From Arenibaculum pallidiluteum (GTDB taxonomy: Bacteria; Pseudomonadota; Alphaproteobacteria; Azospirillales; Azospirillaceae), in assembly GCF_017355985.1 (NCBI RefSeq), contig NZ_JAFIQU010000001.1, forward strand, positions 248,001 through 312,000: a stretch of 64,000 nucleotides of DNA, read 5' to 3'. How positions within the stretch are numbered: position 1 is the stretch's first letter; each line of letters begins with the position of its first letter. This document shows positions 53,694-62,665 of the stretch, piece by piece. Made by a program: the position numbers and the translations under genes. A model generated the notes under the pieces. It saw nothing but the letters and a program-made list of their open reading frames with translations, searched no databases and had not been told where the DNA came from.

Positions 53694-54745
53694 GCCTCGG
53701 CACGGCGATGCTGCTGCGCCGCGCCGGCCTGGCGCTGGCGATCGGGACCGCTGGCGGCGCGCTCGCGGCCTGGGCGTCCCTGCCGCTGGCCTGGATGATC
53801 GGCTCCATGGTCGCCTGCGCCGTCGCGGCCATGGCGGGGCTGCGGGTCGCGGTGCCTCCGCGCCTGCGCGCCGTGATGATCATGGTGCTGGGGGTCATGC
53901 TCGGCAGTGCCTTCACCCCGTCGATCCTCGGCCAGGCCGGGGCCTGGGCGCTCTCGCTCGGCGGGCTCGCCCTCTATGTCTGCGCGGCGACGGCCGTGGG
54001 CATCTGGTACCTGCGGCGCATCGCGGGCTTCGACCCCGTGACGGCCTATTTCACGGCCGCGCCCGGCGGCCTCAACGAGATGGTCCTGGTCGGCGGTGCC
54101 ATGGGCGGCGACGACCGGATGATCGCCTTGGTGCACAGCGTGCGCATCATGATCGTCGTGATGACGATCCCGTTCTGGTTCCGCATCTTCGAGGGCTACG
54201 TGCCCGGGGGACGCGGGGCGCTCGGGCCGGGCATGGGTGCGATCCCGGCCTGGGACCTCATGCTGCTGGCGGTCTGCGCCCTGGGGGCGCCGGTCGCCGC
54301 GCGCCTCCGGCTGCCGGCCGCCGCGCTGATCGGCCCGATGCTCGCATCCGCGGCCCTGCACCTCGCGGGCGTCACGGATGGACGGCCCCCGGGGGTCCTC
54401 GTCGCGGCGGCCCAGATCGTGGTCGGCGCCGCCCTGGGCTGCCGGTTCGCCGGCGTGGGCCTTCGGACCATCGGGCGCGCGGCGGCCGTGGCCGCAGGTC
54501 TGACGGTCGCGATGCTGGGGCTGGCCGTCGCAATGGCGCTGGCGCTGGAGCGCGTGACCGATGCAGCCGGAGAGACGCTGGTGCTGGCCTATGCGCCGGG
54601 CGGCCTGGCCGAGATGAGCCTGATCGCCCTGGCGCTGCACGCGGACGTCGCCTACGTGTCGACGCACCACGTCTTTCGCATCCTGATGATCGTAACCCTG
54701 GCGCCGGCGGTCTTCCGCCTGCTGCGCCTGAAGCCCGGCGGCTGA
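53690..54745 (+). CDS. AbrB family membrane protein
   Basis: The 351-residue membrane protein has about nine to ten transmembrane segments with an internal duplication: PLAWMIGSMVACAVAAMAGL, YFTAAPGGLNEMVLVG in the first half and LAYAPGGLAEMSLIALALHA in the second. This is the AbrB (PF05145) family, once called ammonia monooxygenase regulators and probably transporters. It is translationally coupled to the zinc hydrolase (ATGA), so it may carry the substrate or product of that enzyme. Confidence 0.85.
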   Translation: MSLGTAMLLRRAGLALAIGTAGGALAAWASLPLAWMIGSMVACAVAAMAGLRVAVPPRLRAVMIMVLGVMLGSAFTPSILGQAGAWALSLGGLALYVCAATAVGIWYLRRIAGFDPVTAYFTAAPGGLNEMVLVGGAMGGDDRMIALVHSVRIMIVVMTIPFWFRIFEGYVPGGRGALGPGMGAIPAWDLMLLAVCALGAPVAARLRLPAAALIGPMLASAALHLAGVTDGRPPGVLVAAAQIVVGAALGCRFAGVGLRTIGRAAAVAAGLTVAMLGLAVAMALALERVTDAAGETLVLAYAPGGLAEMSLIALALHADVAYVSTHHVFRILMIVTLAPAVFRLLRLKPGG

Positions 54746-54749
54746 GAGC

Positions 54750-54773
54750 GGCGCGGCCCGTCAGGGCCGCGCC
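54750..54773. terminator. Bidirectional hairpin between the AbrB gene and creA
   Basis: GGCGCGGCCC at 54750-54759 pairs perfectly with 54764-54773 around GTCA. The loop contains the creA stop codon, and the AbrB-family stop is only a few bases away. No U-run. Confidence 0.5.
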
Positions 54774-55261
54774 CCGATCCAGGTCACGTCGGCCCCGTGC
54801 AGCGGGACCGTGCTGATCGCCATCTTGGCGCTGCCCTCGACGATCTGCCGGCTGTGGATCACGTAGACCAGCGTGTCGTTGGGCTTGTCGTAGATACGGC
54901 GGATCGCCAGCGCCTTGAAGATCAGGCTGATGCGGTCCGAGAAGACCTCCTCGCCGTTGCGGTCGAGATCGATCTTGCCGATCCGCAGCGGCCCCGTCTG
55001 CCGGCAGGCGATGGAGGCGTTGCTGGGATCCTCGAACCAGTTGCCCTTGCTGAGCCGGTCGATCAGCGAGCGGTCGAAGCGCACGATATGGCAGGTGACT
55101 CCCTCGATCTTGGGATCGGCCACCGCCTCGACGACGAGATCGTTGCCGGTCCAGTCGTTGGAGAAGCGGCCGACCTCCTCGGCCAGGGCTGGCACCGGCC
55201 GAAGCCCGAATAGAAACAATGCGAGGGATGCTGCGTTGATGATGCGTGCGACACCGCGCAT
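54761..55261 (-). CDS. creA: CreA family periplasmic protein
   Basis: The 166-residue product has a signal peptide (MRGVARIINAASLALFLFGL, then RPVPALA-EEV) and the CreA domain: GRFSNDWTGNDLVVEAVADP, GVTCHIVRFDRSLIDR and FKALAIRRIYDKPNDTLVYV. GGAG is nine bases before the ATG at 55261. CreA function is not established. It is divergent from the AI-2E family gene. Confidence 0.92.
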   Translation of the reverse strand: MRGVARIINAASLALFLFGLRPVPALAEEVGRFSNDWTGNDLVVEAVADPKIEGVTCHIVRFDRSLIDRLSKGNWFEDPSNASIACRQTGPLRIGKIDLDRNGEEVFSDRISLIFKALAIRRIYDKPNDTLVYVIHSRQIVEGSAKMAISTVPLHGADVTWIGARP

Positions 55262-55327
55262 GGCGGCTGCTCCTTCCGTCTGGCGTTTCCGCACGCCCTT
55301 TAAACATGCAAGGCCCCGGTCCCGTCC

Positions 55328-56461
55328 ATGCCCGACCTCCGCGAAACCAGGCTCGCCGGCGCCGCCGCGGCGGCGCTGCGCCTTGACAGACCGGAGCGGA
55401 CCGCCCTGCTGGGCCTGCTGGTGCTGGCCGTGCTCTTCGCCCTCAAGGCGGCATCCTCGCTGATGATCCCCACGGTACTGGCGCTGCTGCTGACGCTGGT
55501 GTTCCAGCCGGTGGTCGACTGGCTCGTGCGGGTGAGGATCCCGGCGCCCCTCGCCGCCGCGCTCGTGCCGCTCGTCCTGCTCCTGGCGGTTGGCGGCGTC
55601 GTCTGGATCGTCGGCCAGCAGGTCGGCGACTGGGCCGAACGGGCGCCCCAGGTGATTGAACGCGTGCGCACCAAGCTCGGCTGGATCCGCGACTCCGTCC
55701 AGCAGGTGCAGGAGGCGGCGCGACAGGTCGAGAACGCGGCCTCGCCCGGCGAGCCGCCCTCGGGCGCGGTGCCTGGGGCCGGCCTGCTCAGCGGCATGCT
55801 CGACCAGGCCAAGCTCGCCGGCGCAGACTTCCTGGTGATCCTGCTGCTGCTCTACTTCTTCCTGTTCGCCGGGCGCCGGACAGTGGACTTCGCCATCGCG
55901 TCGCTGCCCAATGCCGAGCGGCGAGAACGATACGACCGCATCGCCCACACGATCCGCGAGCATGTCGGCCGGTACCTGGGGACGATCGCCGCCATCAATG
56001 CCGTGATGGGCGTGATCATCGGCGGCTCCATGTGGCTGCTCGGCCTGCCCAACGCCCTGCTCTGGGGCATCCTGTCGGCGCTGATGAAGTTCGTGCCCAT
56101 GATCGGCGGCACGGTGACGAGCCTGGTGCTCACGACCGTGGCCGTGATGACCTACGACGACTGGCGCTGGATGCTGATCCCGACGCTCGTCTTCCTGGTG
56201 CTGAACTGGGTCGAGGGCAACATCTTCACCCCCATGATCCTGGGCCGCCGACTGACCCTGAACCCGGTGGCACTGATCTGCTCCATCGTCTTCTGGGGCT
56301 GGCTGTGGGGCGTGGTCGGCGCCATCGTCGCGGTGCCGATCCTGGCGACGCTGAAGATTATATTCGACCACCATCCGCCGCTGACCCGCGTCGGCGCCCT
56401 GCTCGGCTCCCTGCCGCCCGAAGACGGCACGCGCCCCGCCGCGGACACGGCCGGGAGCTGA
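55328..56461 (+). CDS. AI-2E family transporter (PerM/TqsA type)
   Basis: The 377-residue membrane protein has about seven to eight transmembrane segments, an N-terminal hydrophobic pair (TALLGLLVLAVLFALKAASS), a central helical part (ERVRTKLGWIRDSVQQVQEA), and the family's C-terminal signature FVPMIGGTVTSLVLT and LVLNWVEGNIFTPMILGRRL with LNPVALICSIVFWGWLWG. Members export diverse small molecules or Na+/H+; the substrate is not predictable. It is convergent with the chemoreceptor gene. Confidence 0.92.
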   Translation: MPDLRETRLAGAAAAALRLDRPERTALLGLLVLAVLFALKAASSLMIPTVLALLLTLVFQPVVDWLVRVRIPAPLAAALVPLVLLLAVGGVVWIVGQQVGDWAERAPQVIERVRTKLGWIRDSVQQVQEAARQVENAASPGEPPSGAVPGAGLLSGMLDQAKLAGADFLVILLLLYFFLFAGRRTVDFAIASLPNAERRERYDRIAHTIREHVGRYLGTIAAINAVMGVIIGGSMWLLGLPNALLWGILSALMKFVPMIGGTVTSLVLTTVAVMTYDDWRWMLIPTLVFLVLNWVEGNIFTPMILGRRLTLNPVALICSIVFWGWLWGVVGAIVAVPILATLKIIFDHHPPLTRVGALLGSLPPEDGTRPAADTAGS

Positions 56462-56514
56462 ACGCGAAGAGCCCCGGGGAGCGCGCGCCGGCGCCCCCCC
56501 GGATGCGTGCGGGA

Positions 56515-58200
56515 TCAGGCGCTCTTGATCTCGGCGAGGAAGCGCTCGACCTCCTCGCGCATGCGGTCGGCCTGACGGGACAGGTCGCCGGCGGCGGTCA
56601 GCACCGCGCCCGCGTTGGCGCCGCTGTCCTCGGCCGAGCGCCTGACCTCCGCGATGGTGTCCGAGACCTCCTGCGTGCCGCCGGCGGCCTGATGCACCCC
56701 GCGCGCGATCTCGGCGGTCGAGGCGCCTTGCTCTTCGACCGCCGTTGCGATGGCGGCGGAGATCTCGTTGATGGTCCCGATGGTGCCGCTGATGCTGGCG
56801 ATCGCGGAGACGGCGCCGGCCGTCGCGTCCTGGATCGACCGGATCTGGGCGTCGATGTCCTCGGTCGCCCGCGAGGTCTGGTTGGCCAGGCTCTTCACCT
56901 CGCTGGCCACGACGGCGAAGCCCTTGCCGGCCTCTCCGGCGCGCGCCGCCTCGATCGTGGCGTTCAGCGCCAGCAGGTTGGTCTGGCTCGCGATGTCGTG
57001 GATCAGCTGAACCACGTCGCCGATGCGCTGGGCGGCCTCGGTCAGGCTACGCACCGTCTCGCGCGTGCGGGCGGCCTCGTCGACCGCTGCCGATGCCGCG
57101 GCCGTGGACCGGCCGACCTGCTGTCCGATCTCGCGGATCGCCGCGGCCATCTGCTCGGCCGCCGCAGCCACCGTGCCGACATTCGCGGCCGTCTGGTCGG
57201 CGGCGTTCGCGGCCGCGGCCACCTGGGCGCTCGTCCTGTCGGCGACGGTCGCCATTCCCTGTGCAGTGCCGTCCAGCGTCCTTGCGGCCGCGCTGACCGT
57301 GTGCAGCGCGTCGGAGACGGCGCCCTCGAAGGAGCTGACCAGCCGCTCGACGCGCTCGCCGCGAAGGCGCTTGGCCTCCTGCTCGGCCTGCTGCACCGCG
57401 CTCAGCCGCTCGGCTTCGATCAGGCCGTCCTTGAATACCTGGACCGCACGGGCCATGGAGCCGATCTCGTCCCTGCGCCGGCTCTCCGGAACGGCCGCCG
57501 TCCTGTCCCCGCTCGCAAGCAAGCCCATGGTCCGCGTCAGATGCTCGACAGGCCGCGAGATCAGCCGGGCGACGGCGACGGAGATCGCGACCGAGGCGAC
57601 CAGCGCCACGCCGACCAGCACCAGGAACATCCGCACCGTGCCGGAGAGGCGCCGGTCCAGGTCCTCGGCGACTGCCTGGCGGTGACGGTCCGCCTCCTCG
57701 CGCAGGGCGGCGGTCTTCTCCAGCAGCGTCGCGAATGCGGCCTCGGCCGCGGGCATCATGGTCTGCGCCATGCCGGCGTCGGCGCCGAACTCAACGACCG
57801 TACCGGCGGCATCGGCATAGGCGTTCACCGCCTCGCCGATCCCGGCCAGCGCCGTCGCGTCAACGCCTAGCCCCGCAAGCACGGAGAGCGCCTCGCGGGC
57901 ACGCGCCAGTTCCTGCGGCAGGGCCGCCTGGATCTTCTCGAGCCGCCCGGTGGCCGCCTCGTTGGCGGCGACCGACAGCATCTGATAGATGCCGCGGTGA
58001 TGCGCCTCGACGGCCTGCTCCGCCTGGACGGTGCGGGCGAAGGCCTCGAAGGCACCGCCGCTGAGCTCGCGGACGCCGGCCTGCTCGTCGCGCAGCACGC
58101 CCTGCACGACGACCGCTGCAGCCACCAAGATGGCCAGGATCGCGGCGGGCGCGACGAGGAGCTTGACCACCAGCGGGCGGTCGTTCAGCCACGAGATCAT
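56515..58200 (-). CDS. Methyl-accepting chemotaxis protein (chemoreceptor)
   Basis: The 561-residue product has a first transmembrane segment ([19 protein letters not shown], about 13-31) and a helical periplasmic domain of about 150 residues. A second transmembrane segment ([20 protein letters not shown]), a HAMP domain ([18 protein letters not shown]) and the signalling hairpin [20 protein letters not shown] with [20 protein letters not shown] follow. No C-terminal CheR-tethering pentapeptide is present. The ATG at 58200 has AGGG five bases upstream. It follows a periplasmic Cache protein by 30 bases on the same strand, and the two are probably partners. Confidence 0.93.
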   Translation of the reverse strand: MISWLNDRPLVVKLLVAPAAILAILVAAAVVVQGVLRDEQAGVRELSGGAFEAFARTVQAEQAVEAHHRGIYQMLSVAANEAATGRLEKIQAALPQELARAREALSVLAGLGVDATALAGIGEAVNAYADAAGTVVEFGADAGMAQTMMPAAEAAFATLLEKTAALREEADRHRQAVAEDLDRRLSGTVRMFLVLVGVALVASVAISVAVARLISRPVEHLTRTMGLLASGDRTAAVPESRRRDEIGSMARAVQVFKDGLIEAERLSAVQQAEQEAKRLRGERVERLVSSFEGAVSDALHTVSAAARTLDGTAQGMATVADRTSAQVAAAANAADQTAANVGTVAAAAEQMAAAIREIGQQVGRSTAAASAAVDEAARTRETVRSLTEAAQRIGDVVQLIHDIASQTNLLALNATIEAARAGEAGKGFAVVASEVKSLANQTSRATEDIDAQIRSIQDATAGAVSAIASISGTIGTINEISAAIATAVEEQGASTAEIARGVHQAAGGTQEVSDTIAEVRRSAEDSGANAGAVLTAAGDLSRQADRMREEVERFLAEIKSA

Positions 58201-58230
58201 GCTCACCTCACCCTGCGCGCCCGCCACGGT

Positions 58231-58683
58231 TCACTTGTAATAGCCGACGAAGACGACCTGCTCGCCGGCCTTGACGGCGTAGCTGGACTTCGGCCGGACC
58301 TTCTTGGTCGCGGGATCCAGGAAGCTGTAGTCGACCCATCCGGAGCCGTTCTTCGTGGCGGTATCCAGGATTTCCTGCCCGAAGGCCTTGCCCTCGGTGT
58401 CCCGGAACTTGGTTGCATCCTTGCCGATCAGGGCCTTGTTGCCGCCGGCGGAGACGATCACGCCCTTCGAGTCGTAGACGACCACGAACAGGTCCTTCAC
58501 CATGAAGCCGCCGTTCGGATCGTCGAAATCCGCCAGGGCCTTCGGCCCCACGGCCTTGACATGGGCCGCGGCCTTCTCGGCAAGCACCTTGGCCTCGTCC
58601 GCGGTCCCCTGCTCGGCCGCCAGGGCCGCACCTGCCCAAAGGCCGAAAGCCGCCGTCATTCCCAGTAGAGCCCGCTTCATCAT
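58231..58683 (-). CDS. Secreted single-Cache-domain protein next to the chemoreceptor
   Basis: The 150-residue product is a signal peptide (MKRALLGMTAAFGLWAGAAL, cleavage near ALA-AEQ) plus one sCache_2-type domain: FDDPNGGFMVKDLFVVVYDS, then GKAFGQEILDTATKNGSGWV and YSFLDPATKKVRPKSSYAVK with GEQVVFVGYYK. Cache domains bind small ligands such as organic acids, usually inside chemoreceptors. Here the domain is free in the periplasm and encoded 30 bases upstream of a chemoreceptor that has its own helical sensor domain. AAGGG lies seven bases before the ATG. Confidence 0.9.
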   Translation of the reverse strand: MMKRALLGMTAAFGLWAGAALAAEQGTADEAKVLAEKAAAHVKAVGPKALADFDDPNGGFMVKDLFVVVYDSKGVIVSAGGNKALIGKDATKFRDTEGKAFGQEILDTATKNGSGWVDYSFLDPATKKVRPKSSYAVKAGEQVVFVGYYK

Positions 58684-59117
58684 CGCATCACCCTTCCGTT
58701 CCCCCCGCGGCGCTCACGCAGCGGATGCCATGTACGCGGCGGTGCCGGCGAAGCCGAACGCCACCGTGACGAAATCACCGACCACAGCGGTCCCGGCGGC
58801 CTCAGCGATGCCATCAGGTCCACTTCAGAACAGAGAATGAAGATTCAGTATTACCAACAAATTAAGCCGCAAATTGGTTAATTTGCGTTAACTATAGCGG
58901 CCGGTGCGGTGGCCTTTACTGCCTCGGCAATGATATGAACTGTCTTTTTTCCGGACGAAATCTTGCCCCGACGGGGCCGAGACGGGCTTCGGTCGGGTGA
59001 GGTTTCACACGCCGAGCGGCTCCGGTCCGCCCCCCGTGCGCGGCCACACCGAAGCCGCCGATCAAGGGGCGCCGACGGGCAACCCAGGCGGATGGCCCGG
59101 CCGCCCCCGCAGCGTCT
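58684..59117. other. Intergenic region upstream of the Cache/chemoreceptor operon
   Basis: About 430 bases between the Cache gene and the 3' end of the ABC exporter gene. No convincing gene. Bases 58841-58910 are markedly AT-rich, with several TTAA words and an inverted repeat, and look like a promoter/operator zone for the Cache operon. The rest is GC-rich and unremarkable. Confidence 0.6.
58868..58887. repeat. Inverted repeat in the Cache/chemoreceptor upstream region
   Basis: CGCAAATT at 58868-58875 is repeated perfectly in inverse at 58880-58887 around GGTT. It lies about 185 bases before the Cache start in an AT-rich patch. The form suggests a repressor or activator operator. A TTAA-N6-TTAA at 58878-58891 overlaps it. 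Confidence 0.5.
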
Positions 59118-60977
59118 TCAGACCTTGTCCGCGAGCCGGAACGATGGATCCGGAGCGCCGACAGCCGCGCCGCCTGCCCCGGCCTGCCGGAGCCACAGGC
59201 GCGCATAGGCGCCGCCGCGCGCCAGCAGCTCGTCATGGCTGCCCTCCTCGAGGATGCGGCCTGCATCGAGCACGAGGATCCGGTCCATGCGCGCCATGGT
59301 CGTCAGCCGGTGGGCGATGGCGATCACGGTGCGCCCCTCGAAGAGGCGCCACAGGGCATCCTGAACGAGCGCCTCGATCTCCGAATCCAGTGACGAGGTG
59401 GCCTCGTCCAGGATTAGGATCGGCGCATCCTTCAGAAGCGCCCGCGCGATGGCGACGCGCTGCCGTTCGCCGCCCGAGAGCAGCAGGCCGCGCTCGCCGA
59501 CGACGGCGTCCAGCCCCTCCGGACGCCGCGCCAGCAGGGCGTCGCAGCGCGCGAGCCGCACGGCCTGCAGGATCGCCGCATCCCCGGCATCGGGCCGGGC
59601 GTAGCGCAGGTTCTCGCGCAGGCTCCGGTGCAGGAGCGCGGGGTCCTGGGGCACCTCGGCGAGCGCGGCGCGCAGGGAGGCCTGGGTCACCGCCGCGATG
59701 TCCTGTCCATCGATCAGGATGCGCCCGGCGTCGGGATCGAAGTCGCGCCGCAGCAGTCGGACGAGGGTACTCTTCCCGGCGCCGGACGAGCCGACCAGGG
59801 CGACCTTCTCGCCACCTCGGATCACCAAGTCCAGACTGCCCAGCACCGCCGGCCCGCCGGCATGGGCGAAGCGCACGCCCTGGAACTCGACCCGGCCACG
59901 CGTCGCAGCCAGAGCGGGCGCGCCCGGCCGGTCGACGATTGCGTGGGGCGCCGCGACGAGACGCAGCCCCTCGCCGAGAACATCCGTCTGCTCCACGAAG
60001 TCCAGCACGCGCTGGGACAGGATCCAGACGTTCAGGGCCAGGATGTTGGCCAGCGAGACCACCATCACGAACTCCCCGACGCCCATGCGGCCGGCCAGCG
60101 CCTCGGAGACGGCGAGCCCCGCGAGGGCGAGCTGGAACAGGATCGTCGCGCTGTACTGGACCAGGCGCATGCGGATCAGATAGGCGCGCAGCCGCCGCGC
60201 GGCCGCCATCTCCTCGCCGAGCGTCTCCGAGAGCATCCGTCGCTCGTGGGCGATCCGCCCGAAGGACCGCACCAGCGAGGCGTTGGAGATCACGTCGACG
60301 AGCTGCCCGCCGACGGCCGAAACGGCGGAGGAGGCCTCGGCCGACAGGCGCAGGCAGCGCGGCGCCCACAGGACGGCCGTGCCCAGGAAGGCCACGGTCC
60401 AGATCAGGATCACGCCGAGGAAGATCCCGTTCTCCCCCGCGAGGATCGCGACCGACATGGCCAGGATCGTCACGGTGCGGACGACCTCGAAAAGCACGAT
60501 GCCAAGGATCACCACCGCCGCGTCGCCGGCCTGCTTGACCCGCTGCGCGAGGCGCCCGGCCAGGTTCTCCTGGAAGTAGAGGGGCGCGTGCTCCATTACG
60601 TAGGAGAAGAGAACCGACTGGACGAGCCTGCGCAGCGCCGGCCCCGCCTGCCCTTCGGCCCAGTCCTGCAGCCGGTTGAAGAGCGCCGACCCCATCCAGG
60701 CGCCGCCCACCGCCATGAGCCAGAGCAGGATCCCCGCCGTCCAGCCCGCCCCTGCCGCATCCCCGCCGGCACCGCCCTGCGCCGCGCCGAGAGCGTCGAC
60801 CAGGCGCCGCAGGAAGACGGGCTCCAGCCCCATGAGGCCGATCGCCCCGGCCGCGGCGAACGCCATCAGCGCCGCCTGGCCCGGCAGGAAGCGCAGGACC
60901 ATCAGGGCGACGAAGGCTGGGGCGCGCCGCGGCAGCGGACGGCCGAGATCGCGGTAGGAAGCGTCGAAGGGACCCAT
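59118..60977 (-). CDS. ABC exporter with fused transmembrane and ATPase domains
   Basis: The 619-residue product has an N-terminal six-helix ABC exporter domain and a C-terminal ATPase with Walker A VGSSGAGKSTLVRLL, a Q-loop region ALAEVPQDPALLHRSLRENL, signature LSGGERQRVAIARALL and Walker B ILILDEATSSLDSE. The H-loop lies in AIAHRLTTMARMDRI. The half-transporter would dimerise, exporting lipids, peptides or drugs. It is divergent from the GNAT gene. Substrate is not predictable from sequence. Confidence 0.92.
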   Translation of the reverse strand: MGPFDASYRDLGRPLPRRAPAFVALMVLRFLPGQAALMAFAAAGAIGLMGLEPVFLRRLVDALGAAQGGAGGDAAGAGWTAGILLWLMAVGGAWMGSALFNRLQDWAEGQAGPALRRLVQSVLFSYVMEHAPLYFQENLAGRLAQRVKQAGDAAVVILGIVLFEVVRTVTILAMSVAILAGENGIFLGVILIWTVAFLGTAVLWAPRCLRLSAEASSAVSAVGGQLVDVISNASLVRSFGRIAHERRMLSETLGEEMAAARRLRAYLIRMRLVQYSATILFQLALAGLAVSEALAGRMGVGEFVMVVSLANILALNVWILSQRVLDFVEQTDVLGEGLRLVAAPHAIVDRPGAPALAATRGRVEFQGVRFAHAGGPAVLGSLDLVIRGGEKVALVGSSGAGKSTLVRLLRRDFDPDAGRILIDGQDIAAVTQASLRAALAEVPQDPALLHRSLRENLRYARPDAGDAAILQAVRLARCDALLARRPEGLDAVVGERGLLLSGGERQRVAIARALLKDAPILILDEATSSLDSEIEALVQDALWRLFEGRTVIAIAHRLTTMARMDRILVLDAGRILEEGSHDELLARGGAYARLWLRQAGAGGAAVGAPDPSFRLADKV

Positions 60978-61102
60978 GGACAGGAGGCCGTCTTTGCGGG
61001 ATGGGTGGCGGGCGCCGGAGCTGGTACCGGGACGGGCGGATCCTGCCGGCAGCGAGGCCAGGTTGGAAGCGCGATCGAAAGGGCTGGACGGGAGGTTCTG
61101 GA

Positions 61103-61597
61103 TTGAGCTGGCGACCCATGACGGCGGCCGACCTGCAGCAGGTCGAGGCGATCGCCGAGCGCGTCCATCCGCTCTATCCCGAGTCCGGCGCCGTCCCGGC
61201 GGAGCGGCTGCGCCTGTTCCCCGCAGGCTGCCTGATGGCCGAGGAAGCCGGCGGCGCGGCGCTCGGCTATCTCCTCAGCCATCCGTGGCTGATCGGCCGC
61301 GCGCCGGCGCTGGACTCGCTTCTGGACACCCTCCCGGAACGCGCGGACTGCCTGTACCTGCACGACGTCGCCCTGCTTCCCGAGGCGCGCGGGAGCGGGC
61401 TGGGCGCGCAGGCGGTCGGGCGGCTTCTGGACCTCGCGCGCGCCCGCGGCCTTGCGGCCATTGCCCTGGTGGCCGTGAGCGGCACCGGGCCCTACTGGTC
61501 CCGCCACGGCTTCCATCCCCACCCGCCCGGTCCGGAGCTGCGCGCGAAGCTCGCGAGCTACGGCGAGGGGGCGGCCTATCTCGTGCGCGGAGCCTAG
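61103..61597 (+). CDS. GNAT-family N-acetyltransferase
   Basis: The 164-residue product has the GNAT core: MTAADLQQVEAIAERVHPLY, CLMAEEAGGAALGYLLSHPW, LYLHDVALLPEARGSGLGAQ for the CoA-binding R/Q-x2-G-x-G/A motif, and VAVSGTGPYWSRHGF. TTG at 61103 is chosen because GGAGG lies seven bases upstream; ATG at 61118 is the alternative. Substrate unknown. Confidence 0.84.
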   Translation: MSWRPMTAADLQQVEAIAERVHPLYPESGAVPAERLRLFPAGCLMAEEAGGAALGYLLSHPWLIGRAPALDSLLDTLPERADCLYLHDVALLPEARGSGLGAQAVGRLLDLARARGLAAIALVAVSGTGPYWSRHGFHPHPPGPELRAKLASYGEGAAYLVRGA

Positions 61598-61702
61598 CGG
61601 GCAGCGCTTCGCAGGCGCAGCAGCCATGCGCGCCGCCCTGTCCCTGACATTGCACGGCTAGGCTAGGCTCCCCTGTCCCCGCCAGCGACGGAGCCAGACG
61701 CC

Positions 61703-62644
61703 GTGACCGCCAAGACCGACGCCACCGTTCCGGCCGAAGGCATGGCCCTTCTCGTCTTCCTGAGCCTCGCCTGGGGCGTGAACTGGCCGGTCATGAAGAT
61801 CGGCCTGACCGAGGTCGAGCCCTTGACCTTCCGCACCCTCGGCATCCTCGCAGGTGCCGCGGGGCTGATGGCGATCGCCCGGATCCAGGGCCGATCGCTC
61901 GCGGTGCCGCGGAGCGACCTGCCGCCGCTGGTGCTGGCCGCACTGCTGAACGTGACGGGCTGGCAGCTCTTCAGCGGCTACGCCATCAGCATGATGGGGG
62001 CCGGCCGCGCGGCGATCATCGGCTTCACCATGCCGCTCTGGGCGGTGATCCTGGGCGCCGTCTTCCTGAAGGAGAGAATCGACGGGCTCCGGCTCGGCGG
62101 GCTGGCGCTGGGCCTGTGCGGACTCGCCGTCCTGCTGGCGCCCGACGTCGCGAACCTCGCCCGCGCCCCGTGGGGCGTCCTCCTGATGCTGGCCAGCGCC
62201 TTCTCCTGGGGGGCGGGCACCGTGATCCAGAAGGCGGTGCCCTGGCGGCTCGGCGCGATCCAGCTTGCCGCCTGGCAACTCCTGATCGGCGGGCTGGCGC
62301 CCCTCGCCGGCATGCTCGTTGCCGGCTCGCCGTCGACGCTGCTCACCGCCTCGGGTACGGCCTGGATCGCGATCGCCTATGTATGCGTGGTTGCGATGAT
62401 GCTGTGCAACTGGACCTGGTTCCGCATCGTCGAGATCTTCCCGCCGGGGATCGCCGCGATCGGCTCGCTGGCCGTCCCCGTGGTCGGGGTCTTCAGCGGA
62501 GCGCTGATGCTGGGCGAGCGCATCGGGGTCAGCGAGATCGCCTCGCTCGCGCTCGTGGTCGCCGGGCTGTTCCTGGTGCTGGTGGTCCCGGCCATCGGAC
62601 GCCGCCTGCCGCGCCGGGCCACCGCGCAGCGCGAGGCCGGCTGA
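61703..62644 (+). CDS. EamA/DMT-family transporter
   Basis: The 313-residue membrane protein has about ten transmembrane segments in two EamA repeats (VFLSLAWGVNWPVMKIGLTE, then MMGAGRAAIIGFTMPLWAVI; ASAFSWGAGTVIQKAV and GIAAIGSLAVPVVGVFSGAL). GTG is the start with GGAG nine bases upstream. Drug/metabolite exporters of this type carry amino acids or nucleosides; substrate unknown. Confidence 0.9.
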   Translation: MTAKTDATVPAEGMALLVFLSLAWGVNWPVMKIGLTEVEPLTFRTLGILAGAAGLMAIARIQGRSLAVPRSDLPPLVLAALLNVTGWQLFSGYAISMMGAGRAAIIGFTMPLWAVILGAVFLKERIDGLRLGGLALGLCGLAVLLAPDVANLARAPWGVLLMLASAFSWGAGTVIQKAVPWRLGAIQLAAWQLLIGGLAPLAGMLVAGSPSTLLTASGTAWIAIAYVCVVAMMLCNWTWFRIVEIFPPGIAAIGSLAVPVVGVFSGALMLGERIGVSEIASLALVVAGLFLVLVVPAIGRRLPRRATAQREAG

Positions 62645-62665
62645 GACACCGTCGGGCAACCGCCT

